Origin: Hyaloperonospora brassicae
Lineage: Eukaryota; Oomycota; Peronosporomycetes; Peronosporales; Peronosporaceae
Length of the DNA: 64,000 nucleotides
Reading direction: 5' to 3'
Assembly (NCBI GenBank): GCA_947650285.1
Contig: CANTFL010001484.1
Span: forward strand, 372,001 to 436,000
Below, piece after piece: positions 22,174-33,100 of the stretch. The notes under the pieces are model-generated. The model searched no databases and was not told the origin of the DNA. It saw only the letters and a program-made list of their open reading frames with translations. Position 1 is the stretch's first letter. Every line of letters begins with the position of its first letter. A program made the position numbers and the translations under genes.

Positions 22174-23739
22174 CCTCTGTTCTCGAACTTTACAGAATCT
22201 CAATCCCTATAGAGGCGTGCGATGACAAGCTACCAGGTCCGACGCTTGTTCTTTGGCTCAATCGATTCTCGACATCTTGCACATCGTCATGTCATACAAT
22301 AGACCGTCCACATCGCGTCGCTCGACCGTCTGGCCAGGAAAGCAGATGTTGGCGCCTTGGACGCTGATTGATACTGCCACAACTTCTAATGAGGTGGTCG
22401 CGTCTACCGCGTAGAGTCGTAAACGACTGACGCAGTCTGCGCTCCGTAGCAGCGTCTGACTAATCCAAGTGACAGAATCATGTCGTATCGGTACTGGATA
22501 GTGCATGGACAACCGCGACACAGCAATGGTGGTTTGTCATGCACCGACACCAAACAGTCTACCGTTGCCGGCGAATGCGCCTTGCCATCGTCATGCCGTT
22601 CGGTCGCTTTCTCGAACATGCCCAGTGAAAAGGGCACACCTTACAGTCGTCAGCACGTGCTCTTTCTACAACTCACGCAGGCACCAAGAAAGAGAATGAT
22701 CGCATCGCTCGACTTCAACTCCACGTCGCCACCTCTAGATCCGAAAAGGGTCGCACAGGTCGTCGTCCTGGACTCGACGGAAAGTATCGATGCGCTCGTT
22801 CATACGTGCATAGCTAGCGCAACCACGAGCATGAGCTCAGTGGCCTTGACACATGTCTTCCCCATCCTGGTCAACCAAAGTGGAGGAGGATCCTTTTTTG
22901 GTTCGGCCTCTGAGACATTAAAGTGAGCGCCATCGAAGACGTTCGTCGGCATTCGTTCCCGGACGATCGACGTCGTTCGTCTTTTTAGCTGACGGTCAAC
23001 AAGTGGCCGACGCAGCAACAACAACAACCACTTCAATGGCCTATCCACTCCATCGTCCGGACCTCTCGAGTTCTTTCTCTCTCTCTCAAAAGAGACCGAC
23101 GCAAGCAAAGCCGAACAAGGCCAACTGCCTGATCTTCGAACCGCGTCCCTCACGACCATTGCGTCTTCAAATCGTTCCGGTAGTGCCCGCAAGTCGTCCC
23201 TTGTCGCTCGACAGCACACAAACACACAGCTACGATAGACTATCGTTTATCTGCGCGATAGTACCATATTACCCTTTGGCCGTCATCGTATAGACTTTGC
23301 CTGGATTCTGAGGCCCTCAGGAGGCTGTGCAAAAACGCGCTCACGAGGTGCAGTTTCTCGTCACGGATTTGACGCAGCGATTCGCATTCGGCAGCTCGCG
23401 AGCGACTTGCGATCGAAACGAGAGAAATTTTGACGGCCCTAATCTCAGTCGCCTCATTGTTCAAAAGTCGCTGTGGCGCTCGTGACAGACCCACAGACCG
23501 AGAGCGACATTCAGACAGAGAGACATTCAGACATTCCGACGGACTGATTCATAATCGGTCGTGGATTAACTGGTCGCGAGTCAGTGTGTTTCGACGAGCA
23601 CTTGCGTTCTGTGCGCCGCACCTCTGGACGGGTCGAGTGCTCGAGACGGCCACAGCTGTGTGCGGACCATCGCAGTCGTTGAATGGGCCGATCGTTCCGG
23701 TCGAGCAAAAGAGCCGCTCGTGCGTCCCCGTGTAGCCAT

Positions 23740-24792
23740 ATGCCCACGTACTTGGAACTGCCTGAGAAGGTAAAGAACATACTAAGGCGGCAGATAGCCG
23801 ATGCCGTTGAGGACGTGCTGGACAGTATGATGTCCGAAGGAACACAGGACAGCCACTGGCGGGGCACGATGCGGAAGGACGGGATCGTCTACTACGAAGA
23901 CCGCGAGAGCGTCTCGCGTAACCAGACGCGTTTCTGCTGTGTGGACTCGACCGAAGCGTCGGTCGAAGACGTTGTCAGTCTCTTTGTCGTGTCCGACACC
24001 GATATGCTCCTGCAACAATGTCGCATCCTGTACGACAATCTCATTGACGCCCGTGTTTTGAACGTGCTGGAACACCCGTGCGAAGCACAGCCCCTGCGGT
24101 CGTCGTACGTTCGGTACACGGCATTCAAAGCGCGGCGCATGCAGCGCAACCACAGGGACATGTGCGTCGTCGTGGCCACCGATGTCATCCACTGTCCTGA
24201 CGGCTCCACCGTTGGCTACTGCGTGTGGGATTCGCTCAATCTGCTGGAAATGTCCCACTTGGACGTCCCCCACGGCTTTGTCCGCACGCGGATGTTCCGC
24301 TCGGGGTACTTTGTGCAGAACTCGGGGCTGCCGGACGCCAAGACCAAAGTCGCGTACATTGTGGGCATTGAGGCGGGCGGCGTGGCGCCCCGACTGACAA
24401 CGCACTACTACATGCCCCAATTCGGCGAAGTCCTAGGGCGGGTCATTGCGCACCTTCGTACTCGACAGCTCGACCCGTCGATGTTTGTCGATCAGTCCAA
24501 GTGGGCCGACAAACAAGCAGCAGAGTACTGCCAATGCTGCAGTAAGCACTTTGGTGCGATCAAGTTGCTCGACACTCGTCGCTACAATTGCGTCGCGTGT
24601 GGAGACGTTATTTGCCATGCGTGTCACCACGTGGAAGAAGTCGATGTCTCGGATGCCGACAAGACCAAAGTGGGCATTTGCGTCGGCTGCCGAACTCGCA
24701 ACGGGAACAGGCGGGTGTCAAGATGGTCGCGCTGGAGCACAAGTCTGTCGTCCAACTCGACGACGTCTTCTGGCGTCTCTCTGTCGAGATGA
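23740..24792 (+). CDS. START-like / FYVE-type zinc-finger protein, probable C-terminal frameshift
   Basis: 350 codons from MPTYLELPEKVKNILRRQI. Residues ~1-255 resemble the START-like lipid-binding region that precedes FYVE fingers in a large oomycete family. A Cys-rich zinc finger begins at about residue 264 (YCQCCSKHFG, YNCVACGDVICHACH, GICVGCR), with eight metal-binding positions as in FYVE. It lacks a clear R(R/K)HHCR phosphoinositide-binding motif, so PI3P binding is uncertain. The annotated frame becomes unnatural after CVGCR. Another frame (about 24692-24923, AGVKMVALEHKSVVQLDDVF and onward) looks coding, so an indel near 24690 probably truncates the protein. An upstream in-frame ATG at 23683 would add 19 residues; I prefer 23740 by similarity to family starts. 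Confidence 0.75.
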   Translation: MPTYLELPEKVKNILRRQIADAVEDVLDSMMSEGTQDSHWRGTMRKDGIVYYEDRESVSRNQTRFCCVDSTEASVEDVVSLFVVSDTDMLLQQCRILYDNLIDARVLNVLEHPCEAQPLRSSYVRYTAFKARRMQRNHRDMCVVVATDVIHCPDGSTVGYCVWDSLNLLEMSHLDVPHGFVRTRMFRSGYFVQNSGLPDAKTKVAYIVGIEAGGVAPRLTTHYYMPQFGEVLGRVIAHLRTRQLDPSMFVDQSKWADKQAAEYCQCCSKHFGAIKLLDTRRYNCVACGDVICHACHHVEEVDVSDADKTKVGICVGCRTRNGNRRVSRWSRWSTSLSSNSTTSSGVSLSR

Positions 24793-24923
24793 ATGAAGGT
24801 GTCGATGGTGCTCAGTCAACGGTCGGATGCTCTCGTGGAAGAGAGATGGACGAGTGCGTTGTGGCACAACGTTACAGCGATGACGTCGCGGCAAGGTACG
24901 ATGATAACGGATCGCTCATTTAA
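24692..24923 (+). pseudogene. Frameshifted C-terminal extension of the FYVE-type gene
   Basis: About 77 codons in a different frame, contiguous with the FYVE region. Codon use and helical composition (EHKSVVQLDDVFWRLSVEMN) resemble genuine coding sequence, and it ends with TAA at 24921-24923. It would be fused to the finger if one base were missing from the sequence near 24690. A sequencing error is an alternative. Confidence 0.5.
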
Positions 24924-26313
24924 TCGAATAGTTTACTCGCACATGTCACTACGTGTTTCTGTATCTTCTGGCTACACGCCCTGACATTGTACAGGCTTGC
25001 ACAGAAAGAGGGGGAAATGTTGCCGGACACTTTGTGCGTAAGCGCAAAGCCACCGACACATTGGGCTTGGCCGTGTGTCCGCAAGCCCAAAGGTCAGCTA
25101 CTTGGTACGCAGATGGCTGGATTGCATGCGAGTCCACATATTATACATGTCCAGGTACATGGCACTTTTGTGATCAGGATCTCATCTTGTCCATAGTGTA
25201 TAGCAATCTGGATTGTCCGTTTCGGCGTCGCTCTAGATAGCGCAATATGTTGCTAGCAAACGCTTGTACGAGGACCAGCAGTAGCAGACGCAAGCTCAAC
25301 TCTACTGTGGACCACAGTGTTGTTTCGTCGCCTGCATAAACGAAGCAAGTGATGAGCGCTGTTGCAAAAGGAATGGAACCACATTGACGGGCCAAGCAGT
25401 GATGCGGCGAATACTATCGTCTACGAATAGTGGGTGAGAGCTTTGATATCGACTGCTGTCTTGTGCGTGTGATCAAACTTTGTTCTTCTACATGCAATGA
25501 GGTCGGTCAATGATAGCTTTGCAGAGTTGGAATAGGAAAGTTATAAGCGAACGGTATATGGAGTCTACTCGAAATAAAAGCTGTGTAGCTGCAAGCGTTG
25601 GTAAAGGACAGTGGACGGTTTTTGGGAGTCCCGAATGGAAGTTCTTTGACAGTGCTATCGAGCGCCATTGTAGCACCCCGACAATCCTATGGCACATATT
25701 GTTCAAGCGTCGTAAGGTGCCTCCGTACTGATCACATACGGCGCGTATGATTGCAAGTTCGTCACTGCTTGTTGTCGATGCAGACGCAGAAGCGCGACGG
25801 TGAAGACTCCGCGCATTGGATGTCATCGTATGTATCGAAAACGTACGTACACAGCATTCAAAGGCGTAATTTGTCGACAATTGCTACAAATGTTGACATA
25901 AAATTTCAGATACAAATTACACAGGGATCATACAAACATGAAAATTTATAAAGGATCCATGAATTTTTAAAACATTTGCTAAATTTGACCTGGGACATTC
26001 TGAACGATAGCTTGATCTATCTTAAATGTTTAAAGAAAGTAATGTTAAAGATATCGAATTCCTTGATCGGCTGCCAACTCGCCCGTAAAATTAAGATATC
26101 GACATTCGGGTTGAAATCCTCAGCCCAAGCGCTTTGACTGGACCAGATGGGTAGAAATTGCTTTCGTATTAGACGATATCGTACCTGACAGGTCGTGACG
26201 GTTTGCGGTTCAAGTGCAAGACCACACCATGAAATCTCCGACCCTCCGACGTATCGTACAATGGGTACACATTTGGTGCATCGTACTTGTCATTCATTCT
26301 GATTGTAGACCAC
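24924..26313. other. Intergenic, no gene seen
   Basis: No domain-bearing frame. It becomes AT-rich towards 25900-26100. Near 26222-26256 there is a sequence (accatgaaatctccgaccct) resembling 53930-53955, close to the Crypton-1 remnant and perhaps a terminal element sequence. Confidence 0.5.
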
Positions 26314-27663
26314 CTATCTTTTTCTGCCATTGTACGTGCCAATGCTTTCTTTATTATCAATTAATAAATGGGAAAAATATGGTGCATGTGTTTCTAAATG
26401 TCTTGCCTCACACTTCTTCAAAATGTCTCGTGTGTATCCAGGAGCTGGATCAACGATCGCGCCAGACCAGAGCAAACTCCGATAGCGCTGGATTCTGCCG
26501 TTCAGCCCGAGTTTTTGACGGCCAGCAAGCAGCCCGAGCTCAACGTGGTGGGGAAGTGCGACGAGCGCATGAGTCGGATCGATGCGCTTGCGCTCGAGCA
26601 ACGGGAGTTGGCACAGGAGACGCGGGATCGGGTCAAGCGACTGAAGAACGTGCTCACTGCCGCAGCACACCTCCATCAAAGGCTGCGGTCAGACATTCCC
26701 TTTGACAAACAGGCGGATAGGTGAGCAGACTGAGATTGTTAACTAAATGCCGGGTAGATCCAGAATCGAGTATACATTGACTCTCGTGGGTACCCGTGCT
26801 TTCGTTGATCGCGAAGACGAAGCTTGCTCTCGAGCTCGCCGGTTCGATGGAGCGCGCGCATCTGCTTCAGCACCGCATTTGCGCCTTTGGGTGGTCAAGA
26901 ACGCCGAGCAGCGGCGTTTCAGGGCCGATCCTGACGGCGATGTTCCCTGGTTGAGCGGTTAAGTTGTCGAGGAGTTCGGCACACGGCGCTGCCTGTGTGA
27001 TCAGAGCCAGAGCGATGGCAAGTAGCGGGCACGTGGAGAAGTCGTCGGTGGGCAATATCGAGAGTCCCTGCTCTTCGCACATTTTCATGCGAATGAGGAG
27101 TACGAAGAATACGTCGCTCGCATCAATCGAGACATTCTGTTCGCAGACGAGCGTCAAGTCCGACGCGCGCCCAAATAGGTACCAAAGAAGGCACAGCAGA
27201 GATGCATCCTGGTAGTCAATAGACGAGCATGCATTCGAATACACATAATATATCATCCGCTCTAAGTAAGTCTTCGTAAACGCACTCGCCTTTTTTACAA
27301 AAATCCGCAACCTTCTCTCTTGACACAGTAGTTCTCTAACGCTCTACACATTTTATGTAGCCGTGATTCGAGTAAAGGACGCTGCTGCGGGATCTGATCT
27401 CGTACCCAATGCTTAGTTTGTCGGTAGTACTGCGTGCAAGAAATTCTACCAAGCTACTTGCCAGACCTGCCTTCATAAAATGCAAGACACATACCAAACT
27501 TATCCATTACAGACACAACGCACTGCCCAGAGTCGTCGCGCTGAATGCAGCCCTTGACATGCTATAGACCTGCATTATCAGACTGTAGAAACCTCACGAA
27601 TGCCTTCACATCTGTCGCTCCGGCTCGCTTGGAGTTTTTAGGCTGCAGATCAACCAAACTCAT
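26314..27663 (-). pseudogene. Crypton-1: decayed tyrosine-recombinase transposon, mosaic
   Basis: Minus strand from MSLVDLQPKNSKRAG at 27663. The N-terminal DNA-binding part (VMDKFGMCLAF and onward) is followed by FVKKASAFTKTYLERM and the first recombinase block LLWYLFGRASDLT (27310-26867), which carries the first catalytic Arg. There are an in-frame TAG near 27453 and a frameshift near 27297. The frame then stops and the second catalytic half (HxxR, Tyr) is missing. A copia-3-like protease fragment occupies about 26663-26860, and a recognisable Crypton C-terminal tail (RIQRYRSLLWSGAIVDPAPG) follows at 26430-26520. Equivalent blocks are present in Crypton-2. It is a dead mosaic. Confidence 0.72.
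26663..26860 (-). mobile_element. Fragment of a copia-3-type protease region
   Basis: Closely similar to 49590-49780 of copia-3 (shared aggctgcggtcagacattcc and matching sequence after it). It is embedded between the two retained parts of Crypton-1, with no LTR attached. Confidence 0.7.
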
Positions 27664-27825
27664 TTGAGAGCACTCGGCACGCAAATGTGCAAATAAAACA
27701 CCCGTAAATTGGGTTTTATACTGACAGATACACGTGTAGATCAACCAAGCTCATCTGAAGTCGGACATTACGCAAATATGTTGATGATACGCCCGTGACT
27801 TGGAGTTTGTATTGACATATACATA
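27651..27825. repeat. Degenerate ~85-bp tandem duplication at the Crypton-1 start
   Basis: Two diverged copies, each starting agatcaaccaa(a/g)ctcat at about 27650 and 27735. The first contains the MSLVDL start region. The Crypton-2 leader (58060-58160) is similar. Confidence 0.55.
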
Positions 27826-28257
27826 TTTGGCGCTTTCCACGGACCATATACGTCGGAGCGGCCGGCGCACTGTACTTCCCTACCCCTACAGTTTTAAATT
27901 GGTCTAAAACATGTAAATGTATTCTGTAAATGGATGAAAATACGTTGCTATAATTCTATTCGCTCATCCGTCGTTTACAAAAAGTAAGTCAGTTCGAAGA
28001 AGCGATGGTATTTATCCATACCAGGAAATGTCCGACCTAACATGATCGGATGTTTTGTGACATCATGACAGATGCAAAAAGAATACGGTCGCCACGTCGG
28101 ACCATCGGGATGTCATGACATGTGGGGCAAGGAGATACGAACGCCACGCGGAGCCACCATGCGATGACGGGCGGACCAGACGGATGTCACATTCAGTTTG
28201 ACATGGTCAAGTTGGTATGCCGCTGAGATGCATGGTGTTGTGTAGACGAAGGAAAGG
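27826..28257. other. Spacer between Crypton-1 and gypsy-1
   Basis: No gene. It contains atacgtcggag (about 27846), also seen beside Crypton-2 (about 58190), and a dispersed near-duplicate gtcatgaca/gacatcatgaca motif around 28055-28125. Confidence 0.5.
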
Positions 28258-28730
28258 TGTAGCGGAGCTACACAGCTCCTTAAGTCAGTGGAAGACTTAA
28301 CGCTCTTACGAGCAACTTTGGTTCTACGAACTCGACTCAGAGAGTCAACAAGCTCAGAGAGCTTACGGTCCCTGTTCCAGGGGGACCAAACGATTCAAGA
28401 GAATCATAGCACTGAGTGCTCAAGAGCAGCTACCTTTACAGGCGTTGCTAGCTCTTCCGATCAAGACGCCTCGCAAGGCACGTGTCTTATGTTGATCAAA
28501 AGGGGAACTGCATTTTTATTTCTTTAATTAACCTAAAAGAACACCTTAGAACAACGTATTTAACCTGCCCTAGATAACCTCTTAAAAGATCTCGCAATCA
28601 ATTGATGACAGACATCGGTCTTCAACAATTGATACACTCACTGTGTTCTAAAATTACTTTATAGGGTACCCCCTCTCTTGTGTGCACCACACCTATCGTC
28701 GACTACCAGCCGACGTGTAACCCCGTTACA
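28258..28730 (-). repeat. gypsy-1 3' LTR, hairpin-rich
   Basis: 473 bp, almost identical to 35371-35843. The outer 150 bp is a row of short perfect inverted repeats: gtgtagcggagctacac (28257-28273), ttaagtc/gacttaa (28280-28300), gttctacgaac (28321-28331), gactcagagagtc (28334-28346), aagctcagagagctt (28350-28364) and gattcaagagaatc (28392-28405). Confidence 0.95.
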
Positions 28731-28840
28731 CCCTCCCCCACCAGACTGACGTTACCACAAAATGTCAATCGGCTTCTTTTCTCGAAGAGGTCGGTGTGTG
28801 TGTGTGTGCTTAACCTCGCGGTTGCTAAACACGAAACACC

Positions 28841-30142
28841 ATGGCATTGCCACCCAACGAGTCTCGGACTCTTTCATCTTACCTCGACTTCGACGAGGAT
28901 GTGGACTATGGTAGTGATACCAGTGTCCATGGAGATGACGGGATATCATCCCACTCCGCTGTACCTGAGGCTCGTCCTCTAACAGCACCGAATCCGTTCG
29001 TTGAACGTGGTGATACCACCGCGCCAGTGGCGCAGCATCATACAACAGATGCAGGTGAGAACATCATCACGAACCCGCTCGTCGAGCAACAGCAGCTGAT
29101 CCGTCAGCGTGAGGAGCGTGCTCTACGTCGCACTCATACCCAGGCGGTTATTCGAAATCGGAGTGGTTACGTGTTCTCAACACCAGACGTGGAGCAACGC
29201 CTCCGTCAAACGGAAGGCCGTAGCCTTTCAACATGGGCCATTGGCCCCGAGGCTACGTCGCCAAAAGATATCGCCTTTCGCAAGGCTCTAAATGAGAGGT
29301 ATCTCGAACCAGCCTTTACCACGCAAGGTCAGTACCTTGCACACCTTGAGAGTCTTTCTCGTGGTGTTTCGGTTCGACCGATAAAGGGCGTGCCCATCTT
29401 GTTGTTCGCTGGCGAACTGCCCGAGGAGGAGGACAATGAGTTCATCCGTCGGGTGTACCGCAAGCGGCATCTTAGCAGTGTGCCAACGCTGCGGGCCAGT
29501 GCCGATGTGGATGACGTTCGTCTGGAACGGAAGCTCCGGTTCGAGTATGCCAAGCTCAAGTCCAGAGGCCAGTTGCGTACACGTACGCGATATGCTCCGG
29601 CTACAATGGTAGCCACGGGTCACGACCCTAAGGTGCGGAGCAACACGCCACCTCCCACCAGTATTTGTGAGAAGCGTTCTCGCTCGCAAGGCGACCCTGG
29701 CCACGATGTTCAAAAACATCCACGGCGTAAGGGCAGTCCTGCCGAAGGGGTATCTCATACCCCCACGAGTTCTCCGACTCCGGGTACCCTCGCCACTTCA
29801 CGAGATACTAGTATTGGCCACGACGACGACGTCGCTGAAGGATTTTCTCCACATGGAACTGGTGGTTCCCTTGCTCATCGAGCAGCGTCGGTGGCGGTCA
29901 GGGTACCGAAGGAGGAGCATGAGAAGGTGCTACGTGAGCTGAGTGGTCTCCAAGAGACATTGGGTAAGACCCAGAGTGCGCTTGACGCGATGCAAGTCCG
30001 TGTTCAAGCATTGGAGTTGGCCTTAGCCCGTGTGGATGGTCAGCTTGACCTCCTGGTTCGGATGCAACAGCCGACGGCAAGGCCTTATTACCCGGCGCAA
30101 GCGCCTACGAGTTCACATGGGACGGATCCCGATACGGCTTAA
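28841..30142 (+). CDS. Antisense accessory ORF of gypsy-1, 433 aa
   Basis: An intact frame, MALPPNESRTLSSYLDFDED and onward, on the strand opposite gag-pol. It starts 110 bp inside the 3' LTR and ends with a 38-bp convergent overlap with the integrase tail. Residues ~1-60 are acidic and Ser-rich. A conserved-looking middle (WAIGPEATSPKDIAFRKALN to about residue 250) is charged. Residues ~250-350 are Pro/Ser/Thr-rich and probably disordered. Residues ~355-415 form a predicted coiled coil (KEEHEKVLRELSGLQETLG). I recognise no enzymatic domain. The 3' LTR would have to supply an antisense promoter. gypsy-2 has an ORF of similar architecture in the same place. A regulatory or nucleic-acid-binding function is speculation. 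Confidence 0.75.
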   Translation: MALPPNESRTLSSYLDFDEDVDYGSDTSVHGDDGISSHSAVPEARPLTAPNPFVERGDTTAPVAQHHTTDAGENIITNPLVEQQQLIRQREERALRRTHTQAVIRNRSGYVFSTPDVEQRLRQTEGRSLSTWAIGPEATSPKDIAFRKALNERYLEPAFTTQGQYLAHLESLSRGVSVRPIKGVPILLFAGELPEEEDNEFIRRVYRKRHLSSVPTLRASADVDDVRLERKLRFEYAKLKSRGQLRTRTRYAPATMVATGHDPKVRSNTPPPTSICEKRSRSQGDPGHDVQKHPRRKGSPAEGVSHTPTSSPTPGTLATSRDTSIGHDDDVAEGFSPHGTGGSLAHRAASVAVRVPKEEHEKVLRELSGLQETLGKTQSALDAMQVRVQALELALARVDGQLDLLVRMQQPTARPYYPAQAPTSSHGTDPDTA

Positions 30143-33100
30143 GTAAGACAACGTAGAACACTAGGTGCGTGCGCAGTTTGCGTGGGAGGTTGAGCGTATA
30201 CGCCAATCCCTTCTTAGCAATGACCGTGAATGGCCCAATGAAGCGCGGACGCAACTTTGTCTTGAAGACGGCAGACACTACATTTGTAGGTAGGTTTTTA
30301 GCATTGAGTAGAACTTGGTCTCCGACCTCCAAACGTTCAATATATCCTCTTCCTTTAGCAATAGCTTGTTCCTTCTGCTTGTCTTGGCTATCAGCCAGTG
30401 CATCACGTACGTGTCGTAACACATTCAAGCGCGTTGCGAGAAACTCGCTTACCTGTTTATGAACAGTAGCAGGGCTGATACCAGCAAGCCTATCGGCCAT
30501 CTATCCCCCACCAAGCCCTGAACCACGCAGTGGTAGCGTCAACGGAACGCGAGGGTGTGTGAGACCGTTCACGTAGAACGGAGTAAAGCCTGTACATGCG
30601 TGAACAGCGTTATTTAACGCGAACTCAACAACAGGAAGCATCGAACTCCAACGTTTTGGTGTATTAGCGCAAACACTGCGTAATATGTCACGGATAACGC
30701 GATTGACTCGCTCGGTTTGACCATCGGTCTGCGGATGATCCGCCGTGGACATGTCCAAACGTGTGCCGAGCACCTTGAAGATGGACTTCTAAAACTTCCC
30801 AGTGAAGCGAGGGTCTCGGTCAGAGACAATTGCCGCAGGCAAGCCGTGTTGTCGAAACACTCGATCGATAAACAGCGTAGCTGTACCTTCACCATCAATG
30901 GTATCTGGCACATCCGCCAAGTGAGCCATCTTGCTCAAACGGTCATCAAAGACCACAATACCTGTATTGCCTTGCACATCTTTCGGCAGACCGAACATGA
31001 AATGCATACTGATGGACTCCCAGCACCCAGAGGGTATATGGAGACTAGCCAGCGGCGCAGCCGCATGAGCTAAGGTTTTCATCCGTTGACAAGTTTCACA
31101 CGTACGCACATATGTGCTTACCCATTTGTAAATTTTGGGCCACCAATAACATTGGCTCACGGAACTATATGTCTTCTCTCGACCAAGATGACCGCCCACC
31201 GCAGTATCATGCGCCTCATAGAGGATGCGATACTTCAATTCCTCATCATGAGGGACAACATTACGGGGAGTATCCTACACATCCGTGCTATAGCACAACA
31301 GGCCTTGATCGATAGAATATCGATGTAGTCTCGCACGCAAACGTGCCGACAATTTAATGTCTGAGTTGTTAAACTCCTCGCTCCCCAGAGCACGTGGTAA
31401 AGCTACACAGTGTTCATCTTTGGCATATGCCGAACGAATGAGGCCTGTGACCGATGATGACAGAGTCGTAACATGAGCAAACTCATAGTCAGGCCTGCGT
31501 GACAACGCATCAGCCAAAGCATTCTGTTTGCCCGGCTTAGACTTCACCTCGAAGTTATACCTGGCAAAAAAGAAAGAGAGCCAACGAGCCATTCTCTGAG
31601 AGAGATGAGGGGACTGGGTCGTAGTGCGTAATGACGCATGATCTGTAAAGATCACAAAAGGCTTAGAACCAAGCAGATGAACTCTAAATTTGACTAAAGC
31701 ATACTTCATTGCAAGTAGCTCTTTGTCATGACCTGGATAGTTCTTTTCAGCTCCTTTCAGCTGCCGGGACTCAAACGCAATGACGCGTTCACGTCCATCA
31801 TTATCTGTTTGTAACAGAGCACTGCCGATGGCAAAGTCAGATGCGTCACAGACGACACTGAAAGGCCGATCAGGATCGGGCAAAGCCAAGATTGGCGCAT
31901 GAAGAAGACTTTTTTTCACAGCCGTAAAGGCTTCATGCTCGGTGTTCGTCCAACACCATTACACATCCTTTTTAAGGAGATTGGATAATGGTTAAGCCAT
32001 GTCCGCATAGTTTGTACTATACTTGTGTAAGTAATTGGCAAGACCAAGCCACTTACGTAAGTCTTTCTAGTTCTTTGGAACCGGCCAATCAACTATGGCT
32101 TTTATCTTAGCGGGATCCGCTCTAAGACCACGCTTCCCAATGAAGCACCCTAAAAAGGGAATCTCTTGTGCACCAAAGATGCACTTAGAGGCGTTGGCAT
32201 ACAACTTGTTTGTGCGCATGCACTCGAGCACTGCTCTTAAATGGTCGATGTGATTATCCACATCAGACCGGCCGTTCATAGCACGACTATGGACAAAGAT
32301 GTCATCAAAGTAGGTCTGTGCATAACCTCGGTGAGGCCGAAGCAGCTGCGTCACAAGACGATTGAACGTAGCTGGGGCGTTTAACAAGCCCTGTGGCATA
32401 ACTAGCCACTCCCAGAGCATACCGCTCGGGGTACTAACCGCTGTTAGCGGGATATCTTTCTCACGCATGAGTAATTGGTAATAACCATCGACTCAATCGA
32501 GTGCACTGTACATTGTACATCCCACAATATTGTTCTGAAGAACATCTTTCCGAGGGATTGGTGTCTGAGCCGGGATCGTGGCAGCATTAAGCTTATTGTA
32601 AGCATGAACAATGCGCCACTTTCCATTGGGCTTTCGAACACAAAATGTGGGCGTGGAATGAGGAGATTTGCTCTCACGAACCATGCCCGCTGCGTGCTTT
32701 GCACGAAAGAAGTCGTCAATGACGTCGCACTGTTCCTTCGTTAAAGGCCACTGCCGTGTTACGCAGTATTTAGATCCAGGAACTAAGTTAATTTCATGAC
32801 GTACACCTCTATCGGGAGGTAAGACGGACGGTGGGTTGTGACACACCACGTCCTGAAACTCCTTTACCAAAGGATAGAACGGATCAAGAGGATCCTTAAG
32901 GATCGAAGATCCACTACGGGCATCCAATGCCGCCTTTGTGTCCTCAAGGACAGACTCGTCCAATAACGAGGATGAGTTCAACTCAATATCTGGTCGAATG
33001 ACCACTAACTCGGATAATTCTCCTGCCTGTAAGGCTTGGCTAAGTTCGCCGTCAGACATTTCGTCTTGGTCAAAGAGAGTATCCAAAGATGGAAGAGTCT

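Larger units (their letters stand above)
21938..23682. other. Upstream of the FYVE gene; hairpins, no assigned gene
   Basis: Contains two adjacent strong hairpins (22036-22097 and 22131-22173). An open frame at 22480-22926 (plus, 148 codons) has no recognised domain and overlaps antisense frames; I do not call it a gene. 23450-23682 is likely the promoter and leader of the FYVE gene. Confidence 0.5.

Noticed and set aside
22480..22926. 148-codon plus-strand frame upstream of the FYVE gene
   Set aside because: No domain, competing antisense frames of similar length, and no clear promoter or coding bias.
23782..24420. 212-codon minus-strand frame
   Set aside because: Antisense shadow of the START-like region; no motif.
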